A stretch of 64,000 bases of DNA from Shimia isoporae. Its GTDB lineage: Bacteria; Pseudomonadota; Alphaproteobacteria; Rhodobacterales; Rhodobacteraceae. The translations under genes and the position numbers were made by a program. The notes below the pieces were generated by a model. It searched no databases. It saw only the letters and a list, made by a program, of their open reading frames with translations, and was not told the origin of the DNA. Below, piece by piece: positions 1 through 8,085 of the stretch. Where the stretch lies: the NCBI RefSeq assembly GCF_004346865.1, contig NZ_SMGR01000001.1, positions 930,001 to 994,000 on the forward strand, in the 5' to 3' direction. Position 1 is the first letter of the stretch, and each line of letters begins with the position of its first letter.

Positions 1-65
1 GCATATGTGGTGATATTTTTCGGAGGCGGGTTTCTCTTGATACATTTGAAGGGGGCGGAAGCGCT

Positions 66-995
66 GTGAAAGACCAGAGCCAGACAGAGGGCGTTTTGTC
101 CATTGAGCGCACCGGCCGGATTGGTGGATTTGAGGCCGGAAGGCTGGCCTACGGGTGCTGGCGTTTTGCGGGCTCGACGGTCTCCGAGGCGACAAGGAAA
201 ATTGAGGCGGCGCTGGAGATCGGAGCAAATTTGCTTGATACAGCAGCCATTTATGGCTTCGGAGATCAGGGATTTGGTGCGGCCGAGGCTGTGCTGGGTG
301 ACGTCTATGCAGCGCAAAGTGGCCTGCGCGACCGCACGGTTCTGGTCACCAAGGCGGGCATTCATCCTCCGGTGCCCTACGACAGCCGCGCGTCAAATCT
401 GATTGAGAGTTGCGAGGCGTCGCTCGCGCGGCTCAGAACCGATGCGATCGACGTTTTCCTGATCCATAGACCGGACCTCCTTGCATCCTTTGAAGAGGTT
501 GCGGCAGCTTTGACGAAATTGCGCGCTGACGGCAAAGTCCGCGCAGCGGGGGTCAGCAATTTTACTCATACCCAGGTACGGGCGCTGCAGAGTAAACTGG
601 ATTTCCCACTGGTGGCCACGCAGCCGGAGTTTTCGCCATTGGCTATCGCGCCTCTGGAAGACGGCACGCTCGATGTGGCGCAGGAATTTGACATGGCCAC
701 CATGGCGTGGTCACCGCTTGGCGGTGGACGGCTGACCGGTGCGCATCACCCCGACGCTGGCACACAGGAAGCGCGGGTTCTGGCTGTGCTGGATGGCATT
801 GCAACACGTGAAGGCGTCGGCGTGGATCACGTGGCTTTGGCTTGGGTGTTGGCACACCCGGCGAATGTTTTTGCGCTGATCGGGACCCAAAACGTGGGCA
901 GAATAAGGGAGTCGGCAAAGGCTTTTGACGTCTCGCTCAGCCGGCAGGACTGGTACGATGTTCTGGTTGCGGCCCGTGGGGCGCCGATGCCGTGA
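66..995 (+). CDS. aldo/keto reductase
   Basis: Cytoplasmic NAD(P)H-dependent oxidoreductase of the aldo/keto reductase superfamily, 309 residues, a (beta/alpha)8 barrel. The catalytic tetrad is readable: Asp58 and Tyr63 (LDTAAIYG), Lys96 (VLVTKAG) and His134 (DVFLIHRPD). The GVSNF motif of the family follows near residue 158, and the C-terminal part carries the WSPLGGGRL and IGTQN segments typical of the YdhF-like branch. The start is a GTG with a GAAGGGGG-type ribosome site about 10 bases upstream; no ATG fits better. It stands alone, tail to tail with the DUF4174 gene. The substrate cannot be read from sequence. Confidence 0.9.
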   Translation: MKDQSQTEGVLSIERTGRIGGFEAGRLAYGCWRFAGSTVSEATRKIEAALEIGANLLDTAAIYGFGDQGFGAAEAVLGDVYAAQSGLRDRTVLVTKAGIHPPVPYDSRASNLIESCEASLARLRTDAIDVFLIHRPDLLASFEEVAAALTKLRADGKVRAAGVSNFTHTQVRALQSKLDFPLVATQPEFSPLAIAPLEDGTLDVAQEFDMATMAWSPLGGGRLTGAHHPDAGTQEARVLAVLDGIATREGVGVDHVALAWVLAHPANVFALIGTQNVGRIRESAKAFDVSLSRQDWYDVLVAARGAPMP

Positions 996-1020
996 GGCGA
1001 TCGTGTGCTCATATCACGCC

Positions 1021-1464
1021 TCAGTTGCGGCGGTCGCGGATTTCCTGCTGGCGCATCGGCATTTTGTCGATGGATGCAGAGATCTCCCGAACGTCCCACG
1101 GAAACGGTTTGCGCAGGTACGGGATACCGTCTTTCCCGATTAACACGAGCATGAAGCCGCGAGGACGGAGCCGTTCGCGGACAGCGGAGGGCGTGTCGGT
1201 GTCGGTATCCACAATCACGACAACATCGCGTTCGGCAAGGTCCGCCGCCCTCGCTTCGATCAGCGCCATTTGCTCGACGAAGCGTGGATCGCGGTCTGTA
1301 TCGGCAAAAACAACGAGGGGTCTGTTGAGCCAAAGGAAATCGTCGAGAACAACCTCTGAAGCCGGGCGTATTAGCGTTTCCGTAGGCGTTTCCTCAGCGG
1401 CCAGAACCGGTGCGGTCAGAAAGGCCAGAAAGCTCGTCATAACAAAGGCTAAGCGGTGTTTCAT
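1021..1464 (-). CDS. DUF4174 domain secreted protein
   Basis: 147-residue exported protein. The N-terminus (MKHRLAFVMTSFLAFLTAPVLA) is a clear signal peptide, so it is predicted periplasmic. The mature part resembles the DUF4174 family: a thioredoxin-like alpha/beta stretch with DFLWLNRPLVVFADTDRD, an alternating strand VVVIVDTDTD, and GFMLVLIGKDG near the end. I see no CxxC pair, so it is not a redox thioredoxin. The ATG at 1464 is chosen over an upstream in-frame start because AGGAG lies 5 bases before it and the signal peptide begins there. Function unknown. It is divergent from the sulfotransferase-like gene. Confidence 0.75.
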   Translation of the reverse strand: MKHRLAFVMTSFLAFLTAPVLAAEETPTETLIRPASEVVLDDFLWLNRPLVVFADTDRDPRFVEQMALIEARAADLAERDVVVIVDTDTDTPSAVRERLRPRGFMLVLIGKDGIPYLRKPFPWDVREISASIDKMPMRQQEIRDRRN

Positions 1465-1644
1465 GATGTCTCCTGTTAGAGGCAATATAAGCGCTTTTAC
1501 TGGCAATACGACCACCTTTGGCGAGCAGGTCAGCAAAATTCATGTGATTAACCCGAAATGCACAGGTGCGGCGGCATGATGCACGTAAGTGATATCCGGC
1601 CGGTAACGCCCGCGTTGGCGGCCTCTGAAGGGGTGCATGGCAAC

Positions 1645-2535
1645 ATGGACGTTATTTTGCATGTGGGCGCGCATATGACCGGCGTGACCTCGTTGACGTA
1701 TTATCTGGATCGGAATCGACGCGCGTTGCGCAACCGTGGCCTTGCGTTGTGGACAATGACGGACACGCGAAAAGGGCTTTTTGACGGGCTGACCCTGCGT
1801 TCGGGCCTTTACGGCGTCGAGCGGCGTCGGATGCGGGGCGCGGGACGTGTGCGGCTGCGTTGCGCCAGTCTTGAACGGGCGCGTGCAAAGGAATTGCTTG
1901 TCTGTGATCCGGGGATGCTCGGCGGCGTCTGTGACAACGTGGCCACCGAGCGGCTTTATCCTGCAGCCGGCGAGCGGTTGGCGCGGATGGCGCATGCGTT
2001 TGATGGTCGGGTGAAACGTGTGATCATCAATATTCGGGCGCTGGAAGATTACTGGGCTGCAGCGTTGGCCCATGCGGTACAGAACGGGTTTCCGTTGCCG
2101 CTGCAATCCGAACTGGACCGCTTGGTGACGCAGCCGCGCAGTTGGCGTCGGGTGATCACCGACATTGCCGCTGCGGCTCCGGAGGCGGACATACTTGTGG
2201 CGCCATTCGAGCGCATTGGCGAGAAACCGGATGATGTTGTCGAATTCGCCGTTCAGGGCCGGTTTGACGCTCCTACGCCTTTGCGTGTCGGCATAACGCC
2301 GCAAGTGCCGCATCTGGATGCGTTGCGCGAGGCGTTGCTGGACCGGTTCGAGGATGAGGAAAGCCTGCCGGAGGGCAATGGACGGTGGCAGCCGTTCAAT
2401 TCGGTGCAGGTTGAGACTTTGCGGGCAATCTATGCGTCGGACCTGGCTTGGTTGCGGTCGGGCGCGGAAGGGCTCGCATATTTGATTGAGGAGAAGGATC
2501 CGTTGCGGTTGAGGAAACCGTTGGTCGGGACCTGA
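1645..2535 (+). CDS. sulfotransferase-like P-loop protein
   Basis: About 296 residues from this start. The first strand-loop, [20 protein letters not shown], matches the PAPS 5'-phosphosulfate loop of small sulfotransferases (usual form HIGxHKTGTTxLQ), but the Lys is Met and the GTT is GVT, so PAPS binding is doubtful. A second block, [20 protein letters not shown], resembles the 3'-phosphate-binding segment with its R...S region degenerate. The open frame extends upstream to ATGs at 1558, 1576 and 1579. I prefer 1645 because family members start just before the loop and GAAGGGG precedes it. It ends 28 bases before scpA, so the two may be co-transcribed. Active sulfotransferase or a derived non-catalytic homologue cannot be decided here. 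Confidence 0.55.
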   Translation: MDVILHVGAHMTGVTSLTYYLDRNRRALRNRGLALWTMTDTRKGLFDGLTLRSGLYGVERRRMRGAGRVRLRCASLERARAKELLVCDPGMLGGVCDNVATERLYPAAGERLARMAHAFDGRVKRVIINIRALEDYWAAALAHAVQNGFPLPLQSELDRLVTQPRSWRRVITDIAAAAPEADILVAPFERIGEKPDDVVEFAVQGRFDAPTPLRVGITPQVPHLDALREALLDRFEDEESLPEGNGRWQPFNSVQVETLRAIYASDLAWLRSGAEGLAYLIEEKDPLRLRKPLVGT

Positions 2536-2563
2536 CCGAGGGACAAGAAAGAGGGACATTGCG

Positions 2564-4690
2564 ATGAGCGATACCAAGAAGTGGGAAGAGTTGGCCGAGA
2601 AGGAACTGCGCGGTCGGCCGTTGGAAGACCTTACGTGGAAGACGTTGGAAGGCATTGACGTCAAACCGCTTTATACCGAGGCGGACACACAAGGGCTGGA
2701 CCACATGGGATCGCTGCCCGGTTTCGGCCCGTTTACGCGCGGACCAAAAGCAACGATGTATGCGGGGCGTCCGTGGACCATCCGCCAATACGCCGGGTTC
2801 TCGACAGCGGAGGAATCCAATGCCTTTTACCGCCGCAACCTCGCAGCCGGTCAGCAGGGTGTTTCGGTGGCCTTCGATCTCGCCACGCACCGTGGCTATG
2901 ACAGCGATCACGAGCGGGTGGTTGGTGACGTTGGCAAGGCAGGGGTAGCGATCGACTCTGTCGAGGACATGAAAATCCTGTTTGACGGCATACCGTTAGA
3001 CAAGGTGTCGGTATCGATGACCATGAACGGTGCCGTTGTTCCGATCCTGGCAAACTTTATTGTCGCTGGCGAAGAGCAGGGGCATGACAAGGCGCTTTTG
3101 GCCGGGACCATTCAGAACGACATTCTGAAAGAGTTCATGGTGCGAAACACATATATCTATCCGCCAGAGCCGAGCATGCGGATTATTTCCGATATCATCG
3201 AATACACGTCCAACGAGATGCCGAAATTCAATTCGATCTCGATCTCCGGCTATCACATGCAGGAAGCCGGCGCGAACCTTGTGCAGGAGCTGGCCTATAC
3301 GCTGGCGGACGGGCGTGAATATGTACGCGCCGCGATGAACGCGGGTATGGATGTAGACAAGTTTGCGGGGCGTCTGAGTTTCTTCTTTGCAATTGGCATG
3401 AACTTTTTCATGGAAGCGGCGAAGCTGCGGGCGGCGCGTTTCCTCTGGCACAAGGTGATGACCGAGTTTGGCGCGAAGAATGAACGCTCGAAAATGCTGC
3501 GCACCCACTGTCAGACGTCGGGCGTAAGCCTTCAGGAACAAGACCCGTATAACAACGTGATCCGCACTGCTTACGAGGCGCTGTCGGCTGTTTTGGGTGG
3601 CACGCAGTCCTTGCACACAAACGCGCTGGATGAGGCCATTGCGCTGCCGACGGACTTTTCGGCACGCATCGCACGCAACACACAGCTGGTGTTGCAGGAA
3701 GAGACTGGCGTGACGAACGTGGTCGATCCGCTGGCGGGTTCTTATTACGTTGAGGCGCTGACAGATGACCTGATCCAGAAAGCCTGGGCGCTTATGGAAG
3801 AGGTCGAGGAAATGGGCGGCATGACCAAGGCGGTGGCGTCCGGCATGCCGAAGCTCCGGATCGAGGAAAGCGCTGCGACCCGCCAAGCAATGATCGACAA
3901 GGGTGACGAGGTCATCGTGGGCGTGAACAAGTACCGCAAGGAGCAGGAAGACCCGATCGACATCCTCGACGTGGACAACGTCGCGGTTCGGGAAAGTCAA
4001 ATTGCGCGGCTTGAGACCATCCGCGCCGAGCGCGACAGCGAGGCTTGTGAAGCGGCACTGGACAACCTGACCAAAGTGGCAAAAGAGGGCGGCAACTTGT
4101 TGGCCGCGGCAGTGGAGGCAGCGCGGGCACGTGCGTCCGTGGGAGAGATCAGCATGGCGATGGAGAAAGAGTTCGGACGCCACCGCGCGGAAGTGAAAAC
4201 TTTGGCAGGTGTGTATGGCGCAGCTTATGAAGGCGACGAAGGCTTTGCAGCCATCCAGAAGTCCATCGAAGAATTCGCGGAAGAAGAGGGGCGCCGTCCG
4301 CGTTTGCTCGTGGTGAAGATGGGACAGGACGGGCATGACCGTGGCGCCAAAGTGATCGCGACAGCCTTTGCCGACATTGGCTTTGACGTCGACGTGGGTC
4401 CTCTGTTCCAGACGCCGGACGAAGCCGCACAGGATGCAGTCGACAATGATGTGCATGTGGTGGGGATTTCCTCTCAGGCGGCCGGTCACAAGACTCTGGC
4501 GCCGCAGCTAATTGAGGCCCTGAAGACCAAGGATGCCGAAGACATTATCGTCATTTGCGGCGGCGTCATTCCGCAGCAGGATTATGAGTTCCTGCAGAAA
4601 GCTGGTGTGAAGGCGATCTTTGGTCCGGGCACCAATATTCCCGAGGCAGCGCAGGATATCCTGAAGTTGATCCGCGAAGCGCGAGGGTAA
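2564..4690 (+). CDS. scpA: methylmalonyl-CoA mutase
   Basis: Adenosylcobalamin-dependent isomerisation of methylmalonyl-CoA to succinyl-CoA, the last step of propionate, odd-chain fatty acid and branched amino acid breakdown. 708 residues, the usual size of the single-chain homodimeric form. The N-terminal two thirds is the substrate-binding TIM barrel ([34 protein letters not shown]). The C-terminal cobalamin domain carries the DxHxxG motif as GQDGHDRG, with the cobalt-ligand His591, followed by [10 protein letters not shown] and the GG loop ICGGVIP. GAGGG sits about 6 bases before the ATG. A strong terminator follows. The propionyl-CoA carboxylase genes that often sit nearby are not in this window. 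Confidence 0.97.
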   Translation: MSDTKKWEELAEKELRGRPLEDLTWKTLEGIDVKPLYTEADTQGLDHMGSLPGFGPFTRGPKATMYAGRPWTIRQYAGFSTAEESNAFYRRNLAAGQQGVSVAFDLATHRGYDSDHERVVGDVGKAGVAIDSVEDMKILFDGIPLDKVSVSMTMNGAVVPILANFIVAGEEQGHDKALLAGTIQNDILKEFMVRNTYIYPPEPSMRIISDIIEYTSNEMPKFNSISISGYHMQEAGANLVQELAYTLADGREYVRAAMNAGMDVDKFAGRLSFFFAIGMNFFMEAAKLRAARFLWHKVMTEFGAKNERSKMLRTHCQTSGVSLQEQDPYNNVIRTAYEALSAVLGGTQSLHTNALDEAIALPTDFSARIARNTQLVLQEETGVTNVVDPLAGSYYVEALTDDLIQKAWALMEEVEEMGGMTKAVASGMPKLRIEESAATRQAMIDKGDEVIVGVNKYRKEQEDPIDILDVDNVAVRESQIARLETIRAERDSEACEAALDNLTKVAKEGGNLLAAAVEAARARASVGEISMAMEKEFGRHRAEVKTLAGVYGAAYEGDEGFAAIQKSIEEFAEEEGRRPRLLVVKMGQDGHDRGAKVIATAFADIGFDVDVGPLFQTPDEAAQDAVDNDVHVVGISSQAAGHKTLAPQLIEALKTKDAEDIIVICGGVIPQQDYEFLQKAGVKAIFGPGTNIPEAAQDILKLIREARG

Positions 4691-4716
4691 ACTCCGCTTT
4701 GAACGGGTTTTGGGAA

Positions 4717-4741
4717 GGGGCGCTGAGGCGCCCCTTTTTTT
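4717..4741 (+). terminator. Rho-independent terminator after scpA
   Basis: A 7-bp perfect stem (GGGGCGC at 4717-4723 with GCGCCCC at 4728-4734), TGAG loop, then seven T. It starts 26 bases after the scpA stop and should separate scpA from the VOC gene. Confidence 0.9.
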
Positions 4742-4825
4742 GTTGGCGCGCATTGAAAGGAAATTGCCGTTGTAGAGGTCGAGTCTTTGGGGTTTGCTGA
4801 AGCGCGGATTGAAGGGGAATCGCAG

Positions 4826-5434
4826 ATGTTGGAACTGGATCATCTGGCGGTCGCGGGCGAGAGCCTAGAGGCGGCTGTGGCGCATGTTGAGGACGCGTTA
4901 GGTGTGAAAATGTTGCCCGGAGGGCAACACGCGCGATATGGCACGCACAACCAGCTTTTGGGCCTGGGCGACGGGCTGTATCTGGAGGCGATCGCGACAG
5001 ACCCCTCAGTCGGGTCTTTGCCCCACGCACGGTGGTTTGATCTGGACCGGTTCGAAGGCTCGCCACGGCTGGGCAACTGGATTTGCCGCAGCGATGATCT
5101 TGAGGCGGATGTGGCCTCGATCCCTCTAGATGTGGGTTTGCCGGTGGCTTTGACGCGTGGGGATTTGCGCTGGCGGATGGCGGTGCCGGACAGTGGCGTG
5201 TTGCCCTATGGAGATTGCTTTCCGGCGTTGATGCAGTGGGATGTATCGCCCACGCCTGCAAGTTTGCTGGCGGGATCGGGTTGCACCTTGCTTCGGCTGG
5301 AGGTCGCGCATCCTGATGCAGGAGACCTGCAGGCCGCAGTGCCGTTAATTGATCCGAGGATTGTTTATGTCGAAGGAACAACCGCACTGCGCGCAAGTTT
5401 CGACACACCGCACGGAAAGAGGGTTTTGCAATGA
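4826..5434 (+). CDS. VOC/glyoxalase_3-like protein
   Basis: 202-residue vicinal-oxygen-chelate fold protein of the Glyoxalase_3-like kind (one long chain, not the short two-module glyoxalase I). It opens MLELDHLAVAG with the His that begins the first beta-alpha-beta-beta-beta unit; GTHNQLLGLGDGLYLEAIATDP is the family hallmark segment. The ATG at 4826 has GAAGGGG 9 bases upstream; the frame continues to a TTG at 4787 without a ribosome site. It overlaps the next gene by 4 bases (ATGA), so the two are translationally coupled. The substrate is unknown. It follows scpA but is too long and of the wrong subfamily to be methylmalonyl-CoA epimerase. Confidence 0.8.
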   Translation: MLELDHLAVAGESLEAAVAHVEDALGVKMLPGGQHARYGTHNQLLGLGDGLYLEAIATDPSVGSLPHARWFDLDRFEGSPRLGNWICRSDDLEADVASIPLDVGLPVALTRGDLRWRMAVPDSGVLPYGDCFPALMQWDVSPTPASLLAGSGCTLLRLEVAHPDAGDLQAAVPLIDPRIVYVEGTTALRASFDTPHGKRVLQ

Positions 5435-5910
5435 TCATTCGCACGGCGCGGATCGGTGATGCTGCCGGTGTCGCGGTGATCTGGAATCATGAAATACGCG
5501 AAGGCGTGACTACATTTACGACGGCTGAAAAGACCGAAATGGGGCTGGATGCCGATATCGCTGACCGCGGGGATGCATTTCTTGTGGCCGAAGAAGCGGG
5601 CGAGTTGCTTGGTTTCGCCACTTTTTTTCAGTTTCGTGGCGGTCCGGGCTATGCGCACACGATGGAATATACCATCCATCTTGCGCCCCGTGCGCGGGGC
5701 AAGGGCGCCGGGCGGCAGTTGCTCTCTGCGCTTGAGGACAGGGCGCGGGCGGCGGATGTGCACATACTTGTGGCCGGTATCAGCGGTGAGAATGCCGCCG
5801 GAGTAGCGTTCCATGAGCGAATGGGATTCGAACACGTCGGGCGGATGCCTGAGGTTGGACGCAAGTTCGATCGGTGGATGGATCTCGTACTGATGCAGAA
5901 AGTCCTGTAA
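5431..5910 (+). CDS. GNAT N-acetyltransferase (Pat-like)
   Basis: 159-residue acetyl-CoA-dependent N-acetyltransferase closest in layout to phosphinothricin acetyltransferase/YncA-like enzymes. Visible motifs: IRTARIGDAAGVAVIWNHEIREG at the N-terminus, the motif A pyrophosphate loop RARGKGAGRQLLSAL (about residues 88-102), and motif B ISGENAAGVAFHERMGFEHVG, ending WMDLVLMQKVL. The start overlaps the VOC stop by 4 bases. The natural substrate cannot be told; this family acetylates methionine sulfoximine, phosphinothricin-like compounds or other amines. Confidence 0.85.
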   Translation: MIIRTARIGDAAGVAVIWNHEIREGVTTFTTAEKTEMGLDADIADRGDAFLVAEEAGELLGFATFFQFRGGPGYAHTMEYTIHLAPRARGKGAGRQLLSALEDRARAADVHILVAGISGENAAGVAFHERMGFEHVGRMPEVGRKFDRWMDLVLMQKVL

Positions 5911-5951
5911 GCCACAATTGATTCTGCGCCTGCAAAAGTTAAGGTGGTTCC

Positions 5952-6629
5952 ATGTCGATCTGGACCCGAATTTCCCAAGCATTGGCGGCCCTTAGTCAAG
6001 GAGAGCCGCTGTCTACCGTTTTTGAACATCTGCGCGCGCCGCCCGAGCGATCGGTGGCGTTTACGATTGCCGTAATCGCGCTTGGAGCGAAAATGGCCAA
6101 AGCGGATGGGTTGGTTACACGAGATGAGGTTACGGCCTTTCGCGAAGTGTTCCAAATTGCGCCCGAAGACGAAGCGAATGCCGCCAGGGTTTTTAACATG
6201 GCGCGGCAGGACGTGGCAGGTTTCGAGGAGTATGCGTCGCGTATTTCCGGGTTGTTTGGCGCCAATAAAACAGCGCCGGATGACCTTATGGAGGGGCTTT
6301 TTCATATCGCGGTGGCGGACGGCGAGTACCATCCGAATGAGGATGCATTCTTATTACGGGTGGCGGAAATTCTCGGCGTTGAGGAACGCAGTTTCGTTGC
6401 AATGCGAGCGCGTTTTGTACCTGATGCGGAAGCGGACCCCTACACGGTGCTGGGTGTGACCCCAGACATGGACAAAGCTGATATCCGCAAGGCGTGGCGT
6501 AAGCTGGTAAGGGAAACACACCCGGATGCGATGATTGCAAGGGGTGTGCCGGAAGAGGCGATCAAGCTGGCCGAAAAGCGGATGATTGATGTGAACCGCG
6601 CCTGGGAACAGATCAACGAGGCCGCCTGA
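5952..6629 (+). CDS. TerB-J domain protein (DjlA-like)
   Basis: 225 residues in two parts. Residues about 35-150 form a TerB-like helical domain (ALGAKMAKADGLVTRDEVTAF and HIAVADGEYHPNEDAFLLRVAEILG, acidic EF-hand-like repeats found in DjlA/TerB). Residues about 160-225 form a J domain (DPYTVLGVTPDMDKADIRKAWRKLVRETHPD) with the HPD tripeptide needed to stimulate DnaK ATPase. Unlike E. coli DjlA there is no N-terminal membrane anchor, so it should be cytosolic. AAGGTGG precedes the ATG. The stop overlaps the next ATG (TGATG). It is likely a DnaK co-chaperone; its client is unknown. Confidence 0.85.
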   Translation: MSIWTRISQALAALSQGEPLSTVFEHLRAPPERSVAFTIAVIALGAKMAKADGLVTRDEVTAFREVFQIAPEDEANAARVFNMARQDVAGFEEYASRISGLFGANKTAPDDLMEGLFHIAVADGEYHPNEDAFLLRVAEILGVEERSFVAMRARFVPDAEADPYTVLGVTPDMDKADIRKAWRKLVRETHPDAMIARGVPEEAIKLAEKRMIDVNRAWEQINEAA

Positions 6630-7642
6630 TGCGGATCGCCGCATATAACGTGGAATGGTTTTCTTCGCTTTTTGACGATGACAACAAGCTGGTCATGGAT
6701 GACGGATGGTCAAGCCGTCGTGGCGTAACGCGGGCCCAGCAGGCTGAAGCGCTGGGGGTGGTCTTTACGGCACTGGATGCGGATGCCGTGATGGTGATCG
6801 AAGCACCGGATCAGGGGCGGGTGCGCCGGACGGTTGAGGCGCTAGAGCATTTTGCACAAGTTTTCGGGTTGCGGGCGCGGGAAGCCGTAATGGGGTTTTC
6901 CAATGATACGCAGCAAGAGATTGCGTTGATGTATGATCCGGATGTTCTTGAGGCGCGGCATGACCCTGTGGGGCACAACACGACAACTGAAGCGCCAAGG
7001 TTTGACGGCGTGTTCAGCATTGATCTGGACGTGGATGCAACCAAGGATCAGGTGGTTTTTTCAAAACCGCCTCTGGAGCTGGCTTTGCAGACAAAGTCGG
7101 GGCGTCACTTGAGGATGATTGGTGCGCACCTGAAATCCAAGGCGCCCCATGGCGCGAAGACGCGGGACGAGGTCATGCGGGTGTCGATTGCCAACCGGCG
7201 CAAGCAGTTGGCGCAGGCAATCTGGTTACGACGGCGGATCGAGCGACACCTGTCAAAGGGTGAGGACCTGATTGTTTTGGGCGACTTGAACGATGGTCCC
7301 GGACTAGATGAATACGAAGACCTATTCGGCCGTTCATCCGTAGAGATCGTCATGGGCACTGGCAACGAGCCGCGTTTGTATGATCCGCATGCGCAAATGG
7401 CGCTGCGCCAAAAAATCGGGGCGCAGCCCTCGTCGGCGAGGTTCTTTATCTCGGATGAAAACCGCTATTTGCAGGCCCTTCTGGACTATGTGTTCATTTC
7501 AGAGGGACTGAGGTCGGCCAATCCGAAATGGCGGATATGGCATCCGTTTGAGGATCACGGATGTTACGCAGTGTCAGAATTACGCGAGGCCTTGTTGCTT
7601 GCCAGTGACCATTTTCCTGTGGTTCTGGATATCGATATTTGA
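6629..7642 (+). CDS. endonuclease/exonuclease/phosphatase family protein
   Basis: 337-residue EEP-superfamily metal-dependent phosphodiesterase. Seen in order: MRIAAYNVEWF (metal/substrate Asn), AVMVIEAPDQG (the catalytic Glu), IGAHLKSKAP (His), VLGDLNDGPG (the GDxND motif) and LASDHFPVVLDI (the SDH motif with the general-base His). No signal peptide, so cytoplasmic. The start overlaps the J-domain stop by one base, showing translational coupling. Members cleave DNA, RNA, phosphoinositides or nucleotides; nothing here picks one. Whether it works with the co-chaperone is unknown. Confidence 0.88.
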   Translation: MRIAAYNVEWFSSLFDDDNKLVMDDGWSSRRGVTRAQQAEALGVVFTALDADAVMVIEAPDQGRVRRTVEALEHFAQVFGLRAREAVMGFSNDTQQEIALMYDPDVLEARHDPVGHNTTTEAPRFDGVFSIDLDVDATKDQVVFSKPPLELALQTKSGRHLRMIGAHLKSKAPHGAKTRDEVMRVSIANRRKQLAQAIWLRRRIERHLSKGEDLIVLGDLNDGPGLDEYEDLFGRSSVEIVMGTGNEPRLYDPHAQMALRQKIGAQPSSARFFISDENRYLQALLDYVFISEGLRSANPKWRIWHPFEDHGCYAVSELREALLLASDHFPVVLDIDI

Positions 7643-7673
7643 CCTGATCAGGGCGGGGGCCCATATCGGTGCT

Positions 7674-8054
7674 ATGAGACATGTTTTGATTTTGTGTGCC
7701 GCGCTGGCGGCAGGCCCTGTGTGGGCTGAAGAGGCGACACCGACAGAGGAGCCGGATACGGGCACGAGCTTGATGGAAGAAGGTGCGCGCCTGTTTTTCA
7801 AAGGCCTACAAGAAGAAATGGCCCCGGCGTTGGAAGGCATGCGCGGTCTGGCTGAACAAGTCGGCCCCAAAATGCAGGAGTTCATGCTTGAGATGGGGCC
7901 TGCAATGGCTGAGATCGTCAACAAGGTTGAGGACTGGAGCAGTTACCACGCGCCAGAGGTGCTGCCCAACGGTGACATAATTCTGCGCAAGAAGACCCCT
8001 GAAGAGATGGTAGATCCGGAGGTGGAGACCGGCGAAGGCGCCATAGATCTTTGA
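7674..8054 (+). CDS. small secreted protein, function unknown
   Basis: 126 residues starting with a signal peptide (MRHVLILCAALAAGPVWA), then an acidic linker and a Met-rich amphipathic helical region (residues about 35-85: EEGARLFFKGLQEEMAPALEGMRGLAEQVGPKMQEFMLEMGPAMAEIV). The end has LPNGDIILRKKTP. Close homologues in Rhodobacterales are, as I recall, labelled AAA+ family ATPase, but no Walker motif is present and that name should not be used. ATG 7674 is chosen because the signal peptide begins there; the frame is open to 7548 inside the previous gene. Probably periplasmic. Confidence 0.7.
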   Translation: MRHVLILCAALAAGPVWAEEATPTEEPDTGTSLMEEGARLFFKGLQEEMAPALEGMRGLAEQVGPKMQEFMLEMGPAMAEIVNKVEDWSSYHAPEVLPNGDIILRKKTPEEMVDPEVETGEGAIDL

Positions 8055-8085
8055 GGCTTAACAATCAGCGTGCTCCGGCGCGTGG

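Noticed and set aside
2996-4489. 497-codon frame opposite scpA
   Set aside because: Shadow of a certain gene; composition is His/Arg/Leu-rich and resembles no family.
4826-5434. Methylmalonyl-CoA epimerase
   Set aside because: Next to scpA and in the VOC superfamily, but at 202 residues with a Glyoxalase_3 type pattern it is not the ~135-residue epimerase.
7674-8054. AAA+ ATPase label
   Set aside because: No Walker A or B in the sequence; the protein is a small exported polypeptide.
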